A DNA stretch of 64,000 nucleotides from Rhodococcus rhodnii (GTDB lineage Bacteria; Actinomycetota; Actinomycetes; Mycobacteriales; Pseudonocardiaceae). Positions 57,090 to 64,000 of this stretch are shown here, one piece after another (position 1 is the first letter of the stretch; each line of letters begins with the position of its first letter). The position numbers and the translations under genes were made by a program. The DNA lies in NCBI GenBank assembly GCA_000720375.1, contig JOAA01000008.1, positions 62,001 through 126,000 on the forward strand, given 5' to 3'. Under the pieces are notes generated by a model, which made no database searches, had not been told where the DNA came from, and saw only the letters and a list, made by a program, of their open reading frames with translations.

Positions 57090-59662
57090 GACTTCGCCTC
57101 CGGAAGTGAGATCACGACGGTCAGCCCGCCGCCGGGGGTGTCCTCGGCTCTGATCGTGCCACCCATCGCCTCGGTGAAGCCCTTCGCCACGGACAACCCG
57201 AGTCCGACGCCGGTGCCGCGGTCGTTAAGCCGTTGGAACGGCTGGAAAACGGTCGGCGCCGTGCCCTTCGGCAATCCTGGCCCGTGATCCACCACCCAGA
57301 GCTCGACGTGATCGCCGTATGCGCTGGCGCGCAACGCGACCGCCGGTTCGTCCACGCTCACCCGGCCGTCACCGTCCACATCGACGTTGCGGCGCGGCAC
57401 CAAAGTCCCGTGCCGCACCGCGTTGTCCACGACGTTGGCGATCACGCGTTCCAGCAGGCCGACGTCGGCGCGGACCAACGGCAGCCGTTCGTCCACGTCG
57501 ACGGCGATCGTGTTTCGTCCATCCAAACCGGACAGTGCACGGGCCACGACCTCGTAGTAGCCGACGGCCTTCATCCGGGGTTCGACCGCTCCGGTCGCCA
57601 GCCGGGACGAGTCCAGCAGGTTGTCGACGAGCCCAGCGAGCCGATCGGCGGACTCCTCGACGGTCTCCAGCAGCTCCGCGGTGTCCTCCTCGGACAGCGC
57701 CAGATCGGGCGCACGCAAGCTGCCCACCGCGGCTTTGATCGAGGTCAACGGCGTGCGCAAGTCGTGCCCCACAGCCGAAAGCAACGCGGTCCGCAGCTCC
57801 GTGGTCTCCGCGCGGCGTTGCGCCTGATCGGCCTGCGCGGCCATCCGCTGCTGCCGCAACGCGAGCAACGCTTGTCCCGCGGCGGCTTCGAGGACTCGAC
57901 GGTCGTGTGCGGGCAAAGCCCTGCCGCGCAAAGCCAAATGGACGTCGTTGGTGACCGGGATGTCCACATCGGCCTCATCGGGCTCGTCACACGGTCGCTC
58001 ACCGACACACGCCACGCGGTTCCACTCGCCGTCGGTTTTCTCCAGCAGCGCCACCGAATTCAGGCCGAAGTTCTCCCTGACCTTGTCCAGCAACCGGTTC
58101 AGCGGCTGGTCGTGCGTGAGCACAGTCCGCGAGTACGACGCCAGCAACGCCGCCTCGGTCCGTGCCCGCGCCGCCAACTCGGCACGACGAGCCGCACGGT
58201 CGACAACGATCGCGACCATGATCGCGACGACGACCATCGCCACGAGCGTGACGACGTTCTGCTGTGCGTCGACGGTCAGTGTGAAGAACGGCTCGGTGAA
58301 GAAGAAGTTCAGCAAGGCGGCGCTCAGCAGGGACGCGAACAGCGCGGGCCCCAGGCCGCCGACCAACGCGACGACGACCGTCGCCAGGAAGTAGTCGATG
58401 ACGTTCGTCGAGAGGATCAGGTCGTCCCGCAGCCAAACGCCGATCAGCGTGGCCAACGCGGGCAGCACCACCGCCAGCGACCACCCGACGATCCGGCGGG
58501 GACGGGAAATCGGGCTACGGGCCAGCTTCGCGCGCAGCCGGCCACCGGATTCCTCGTGGGTGACCATGTGCACGTCGATCGGCCCGGACCGCTGGACCAC
58601 GGCCGCGCCGATGCCCTCGTCGAACACCCTGGCCAGCCGGGACCGCCGGGACGTGCCGACCACGAGCTGCGTCGCGTTGACGCCCCGCGCGAAGTCGAGC
58701 ATCGCCGTGGGCACGTCGTCGCCGACGACCGTATGGAAGGTCGCGCCGACGTCCTCGGTCAGTTTGCGGAGCTTGCCGAACGCGCCCGGGCTCACCCCGG
58801 CGAGGCCGTCGCCACGCAGGATGTGCAGGACCATCAGCTCGGCGCCCGCTCTGGCCGCGATCCGGCTGCCCCGCCGGATCAGCGTCTCGCTCTCCTTGCC
58901 GCCGGTGATCGCCACGACCACCCGTTCCCTGGCCTCCCAGGTGTCGGTGATCGCCTTCTCCGCCCGGTACCGCCGCAGCGCCACATCCACTTGGTCCGCC
59001 ACCCACAGCAAAGCCAGCTCGCGCAACGCGGTCAGGTTGCCGGGCCGGAAGTAGTTGGCCAGCGCGGCGTCGATCTTGTGTGCCGGGTAGACGTTGCCGT
59101 GCGCGAGCCTTCTGCGCAGCGCCTCCGGCGTGATGTCGACCAGTTCGATCTGCTCGGCCCGGCGCACCACGCCGTCGGGCACGGTCTCCTGCTGGCGGGC
59201 GCCGGTGATCCGCTCGACGACGTCGTTGAGGCTTTCCAGGTGCTGCACGTTGACCGTGGACAACACGTCGATCCCGGCTTCCAGCAGTTCCTCGACGTCC
59301 TGCCAGCGCTTGGCGTTGCGGCAGCCGGGGATGTTGGTGTGCGCGAGCTCGTCGACCACCGCGACCTCCGGCTTGCGGGCCAGCACGGCGTCCACGTCCA
59401 GCTCGTCGAACTGCTTGCCCCGGTGCTCGATGTGCTTGCGTGGCATCACTTCGAGACCGTTGAGCAGGTCCGCGGTCTTGGCCCGGCCGTGCGTCTCGAC
59501 CAGGCCGACGACCACGTCGGTGCCGCGCTCCCGGCGCCGGTGGGCCTCGCCGAGCATGGCGAAGGTCTTCCCGACACCGGGCGCGGCACCCAGGTAGATC
59601 CGCAGCTCTCCGCGACGACGCTTGTAATCCACGTCGCCAGTGTGCGCTCTCGGGCCGCTCAC
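57086..59662 (-). CDS. kdpD: Sensor histidine kinase KdpD
   Basis: 858 residues. The N-terminal KdpD domain has GAAPGVGKT at 25-33 and VDELAHTNIPG; a universal-stress-like domain spans about 245-370; four hydrophobic helices lie at about 395-490; then a GAF-like segment and the kinase with GHDLRTPL (His near residue 633) and an ATPase domain ending GGGLTVVISLP. GTG 59662 overlaps the kdpC stop by 4 bp. It senses potassium and turgor and phosphorylates KdpE. Confidence 0.94.
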   Translation of the reverse strand: MSGPRAHTGDVDYKRRRGELRIYLGAAPGVGKTFAMLGEAHRRRERGTDVVVGLVETHGRAKTADLLNGLEVMPRKHIEHRGKQFDELDVDAVLARKPEVAVVDELAHTNIPGCRNAKRWQDVEELLEAGIDVLSTVNVQHLESLNDVVERITGARQQETVPDGVVRRAEQIELVDITPEALRRRLAHGNVYPAHKIDAALANYFRPGNLTALRELALLWVADQVDVALRRYRAEKAITDTWEARERVVVAITGGKESETLIRRGSRIAARAGAELMVLHILRGDGLAGVSPGAFGKLRKLTEDVGATFHTVVGDDVPTAMLDFARGVNATQLVVGTSRRSRLARVFDEGIGAAVVQRSGPIDVHMVTHEESGGRLRAKLARSPISRPRRIVGWSLAVVLPALATLIGVWLRDDLILSTNVIDYFLATVVVALVGGLGPALFASLLSAALLNFFFTEPFFTLTVDAQQNVVTLVAMVVVAIMVAIVVDRAARRAELAARARTEAALLASYSRTVLTHDQPLNRLLDKVRENFGLNSVALLEKTDGEWNRVACVGERPCDEPDEADVDIPVTNDVHLALRGRALPAHDRRVLEAAAGQALLALRQQRMAAQADQAQRRAETTELRTALLSAVGHDLRTPLTSIKAAVGSLRAPDLALSEEDTAELLETVEESADRLAGLVDNLLDSSRLATGAVEPRMKAVGYYEVVARALSGLDGRNTIAVDVDERLPLVRADVGLLERVIANVVDNAVRHGTLVPRRNVDVDGDGRVSVDEPAVALRASAYGDHVELWVVDHGPGLPKGTAPTVFQPFQRLNDRGTGVGLGLSVAKGFTEAMGGTIRAEDTPGGGLTVVISLPEAKS

Positions 59663-60252
59663 CCGCGCTTCATGGCCCGCACGGCCAGGTTGAGCTTGAG
59701 CACATTCACCCCGGGCTCACCGATGCCCTGCGTGGTGTTCTCGCTGATCAGGGCGTTCACCTGCACTTCGGACAGGCCGTTCTCCCTGGCCACCCTGGGC
59801 GCCTGCAGCCGGGCGTACGCCGGGCTGATCTGCGGGTCCAAACCCGATGCCGACGCGGTGACGGCGTCCGCTGGGACCTGCGCGGGGTCGACGTTCTCGC
59901 GTTTGGCGATGGCGTCTTTGCGTTCCTGCACGACCTTGACGTAGTCCTCATTGGCCGCACCTTTGTTCGACGCGGCCGAGCTGGACGGATCGGCCGGGCC
60001 GAGTGGGTCCTTGGCCAGCGCCGAGGGCCTGGTGTGGAACCACGGGTCATGGTTGGGGTCTTGCGCCACGGGGTCAATGCCGATCAGCTCGGAGCCGACG
60101 TTCTGGCCGTTCTGGCTGATGATCGAGCCTTCGGCGGTGGATTCCAGACCGGGGATCCGGGAGACGGCCCAGACCCCGAGCGGGTAGAGGATGCCGGTGA
60201 TCACGGTCAGGACGATCAGGATCCTGAGCCCGGCCCATGCTTGCTTGACCAT
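59659..60252 (-). CDS. kdpC: Potassium-transporting ATPase subunit C
   Basis: 197 residues. One N-terminal helix (about 10-32, ILIVLTVITGILYPLGVW) anchors a periplasm-side domain with GSELIGIDPV, PWFHTRPSA, DAVTASASGLDPQISP and the tail LNLAVR. It acts as chaperone and affinity modulator of the KdpFABC pump. It lies between kdpB (3-bp gap) and kdpD (overlap). Confidence 0.94.
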   Translation of the reverse strand: MVKQAWAGLRILIVLTVITGILYPLGVWAVSRIPGLESTAEGSIISQNGQNVGSELIGIDPVAQDPNHDPWFHTRPSALAKDPLGPADPSSSAASNKGAANEDYVKVVQERKDAIAKRENVDPAQVPADAVTASASGLDPQISPAYARLQAPRVARENGLSEVQVNALISENTTQGIGEPGVNVLKLNLAVRAMKRG

Positions 60253-60255
60253 GTC

Positions 60256-62330
<2,075 letters not shown>

Positions 62331-62334
<4 letters not shown>

Positions 62335-63989
62335 GCCAAAGCCTCTGCGATCGGGCCCAGTGCCAGGGCCGGGATGAAGGTGAGCGCCGCGACGAGCACG
62401 ACTGTGCCGACGAGCATGGTCGCGAACAGCGGGCTGGTGGTGGGCAATGTGCCCGCGGTCTCCGGCACTTTGCGTTGCGCGGCAAGCGAACCGGCGAGGC
62501 ACAGCACGGCGATGATCGGAATGAACCGGCCGAGTGCCATGCACACGCCGAGAGTGGACTGGAACCAGTCGTTGGTCACCGTGATGCCCGCGAAAGCACT
62601 GCCGTTGTTGTTGCTCGCCGACGTGTACGCGTACAGAACCTCGGAAAACCCATGCGCCCCAGAATTGTTCAACGCACCCGCGGTACCGGGCATCAGCAGC
62701 GCCGCGCCTGTGCCGAGCAGAACGCAGGTCGGCATGGCGAGGATCGCGATGGCAGCGCACGTGACCTCACGCTTGCCCAGCTTCTTGCCCAGGTACTCCG
62801 GGGTGCGGCCGACCATCAGCCCGGCGAGGAACATCGCGATGATCGCGACCACCAGGATGCTGTAGAGACCGGTGCCGACGCCGCCGGGGCTCAGCTCGCC
62901 GAACATCATGTTGAGCAACGTCCCGCCGCCGCCAAGACCGCTGAAGCTGTCGTGCATCGAGTTGACCGCACCGGTCGACGTCGCTGTGGTGGTGTTGGCG
63001 AACAGCGCGGAGCCAGGAATGCCGAACCGGACTTCCTTGCCTTCCATCCCGCCGCCCGCGAGCAGTGCCAGCGGACCGTTCGGGTGCGCTTCGGCCCACC
63101 AGATGACCGCCAGCATGCCGCCCCAGAGCACACCCATCACGGACAGCAGGATCGTGCCTTGCCGCTTGTTGCCGACCATCACGCCGAACGTCCGGGTGAG
63201 GCTGACCGGGATCACCAGGATCAGGAAGATCTCGATCAGGTTGGTCCACGAGTTGGGGTTCTCGAACGGGTGCGCGGAGTTCGTGTTGAAGATGCCGCCG
63301 CCGTTGGTGCCCAGTTCCTTGATGGCCTCCTGGGAAGCGGCCGGCGCCAGGGCGATCCGGCTCGTGCTGCCGTCCGGGTTGGTGACGTCCACACCGGACT
63401 TCAGGCTCTGCACGACACCCAGCGCGATCAGCACGATCGCGAAGACGAAGGCCATCGGCAGCAGAATCCGGGCCGTGCCACGGGTCAGGTCCACCCAGAA
63501 GTTGCCGAGCCGGTCGGTCTTGGCGCGGATGATCCCGCGCACCAACGCGATCGCCACCGCGAGGCCCACGGCAGCGGACAGGAAGTTCTGCACTGTCAGG
63601 CCAAGCATCTGAACCGCGTGGCCCATCGTGGTCTCGGGAACGTACGACTGCCAGTTCGTGTTGGTGACGAAGCTGATCGCGGTGTTGAACGCGACACCGG
63701 GATCGACCGTGCGCCCGAAGTCGAACGGCAGCAGGTGTTGCAGCCGCTGGATCAGGTACAGCAGCACGATCGACACGAACGAGAACGCCAGCACGCTGGA
63801 CGCGTAGGTCTTCCAGTGCTGCTCGGACCCGGGGTCGACGCGCCCGACCCTGTACACGGCTTTCTCGAGCCTCAGGTGCTTCGCCGAGCTGAACACCCTG
63901 GCCATGTAGTCGCCCAACGGCTTGTACACCAGGGCCAAGGCCAGCAGAAGGAGGCCGACCTGCGCCAGGCCGACCCAGGTTGCGGACAT
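62331..63989 (-). CDS. kdpA: Potassium-transporting ATPase subunit A
   Basis: 552 residues, about ten transmembrane helices, the potassium-selective channel subunit. Filter-like segments include [29 protein letters not shown] and [15 protein letters not shown] 63989 is only 11 bp from the window edge; a small kdpF gene is expected just beyond. First gene in the visible part of the kdpABCDE operon, all overlapping or a few bases apart. Confidence 0.95.
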
Positions 63990-64000
63990 CAGAACTTCTC

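Noticed and set aside
57233..59944. A 903-codon open frame antisense to kdpD
   Set aside because: The Arg/Gln/His-rich product has no recognisable domain and lies wholly opposite a well-supported kinase gene.

Overview
The window is high-GC actinobacterial DNA. Dense GC-rich genes, many GTG and TTG starts, apparent leaderless promoters, an AfsR/SARP regulator and a secreted RHS protein point to a filamentous actinomycete, most likely Pseudonocardiales. The genus cannot be read from the sequence alone. No rRNA, tRNA or CRISPR array was seen.

Layout. (1) 1-2229 and 8969-16602 form a purine-to-glyoxylate locus. It holds allantoinase (cut by the window edge), uraD-uraH-urate oxidase, and a long leftward operon: malate synthase, an aldolase-like protein, the three xanthine dehydrogenase subunits and guanine deaminase. 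A divergent IclR regulator sits at its head. Together these take guanine through xanthine, urate and allantoin, then assimilate glyoxylate as malate. (2) 2226-8972 splits this locus with two divergent NACHT NTPases and a secreted alpha/beta hydrolase. Both borders are overlapping stop codons in a CTAG. (3) 16656-27852 carries a TraB-like protein, a 2048-residue secreted RHS polymorphic toxin whose C-terminus resembles the Tse2 toxin, its likely immunity gene, a strong bidirectional terminator, and a convergent FG-GAP/ricin-lectin exoprotein.

(4) 28006-46381 separates ftsY from smc, which lie close together in many actinobacteria. It holds anmK with a sodium-solute symporter, a TetR regulator, a YceI protein, a beta-propeller, a PucR regulator behind a hairpin, hydrolases, acetyltransferases, a patatin, a SARP/NB-ARC/TPR regulator with two arrays of heptamer repeats upstream, and an SRPBCC-ArsR-DUF899 operon with two operator palindromes. 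(5) 46385-53347 has smc, an anti-sigma/ECF sigma pair, a 44-residue lipoprotein, acylphosphatase and two Pro/Ser-rich exported proteins (one a CAP protein). Three promoter-like elements TGAACC-N16-CGTA lie upstream of the sigma gene, the small lipoprotein and the distant YceI gene, which suggests an ECF regulon. (6) 53450-56400 is accessory: a pentapeptide/DinB protein, a small Cys-rich operon, a hydrolase and a frameshifted remnant. (7) 56403-63989 is the kdpABCDE potassium operon.

The best candidates for something undescribed are the RHS/Tse2-like toxin with an unfamiliar immunity protein, the divergent NACHT pair inserted in the purine locus, and the ECF regulon with its tiny lipoprotein.
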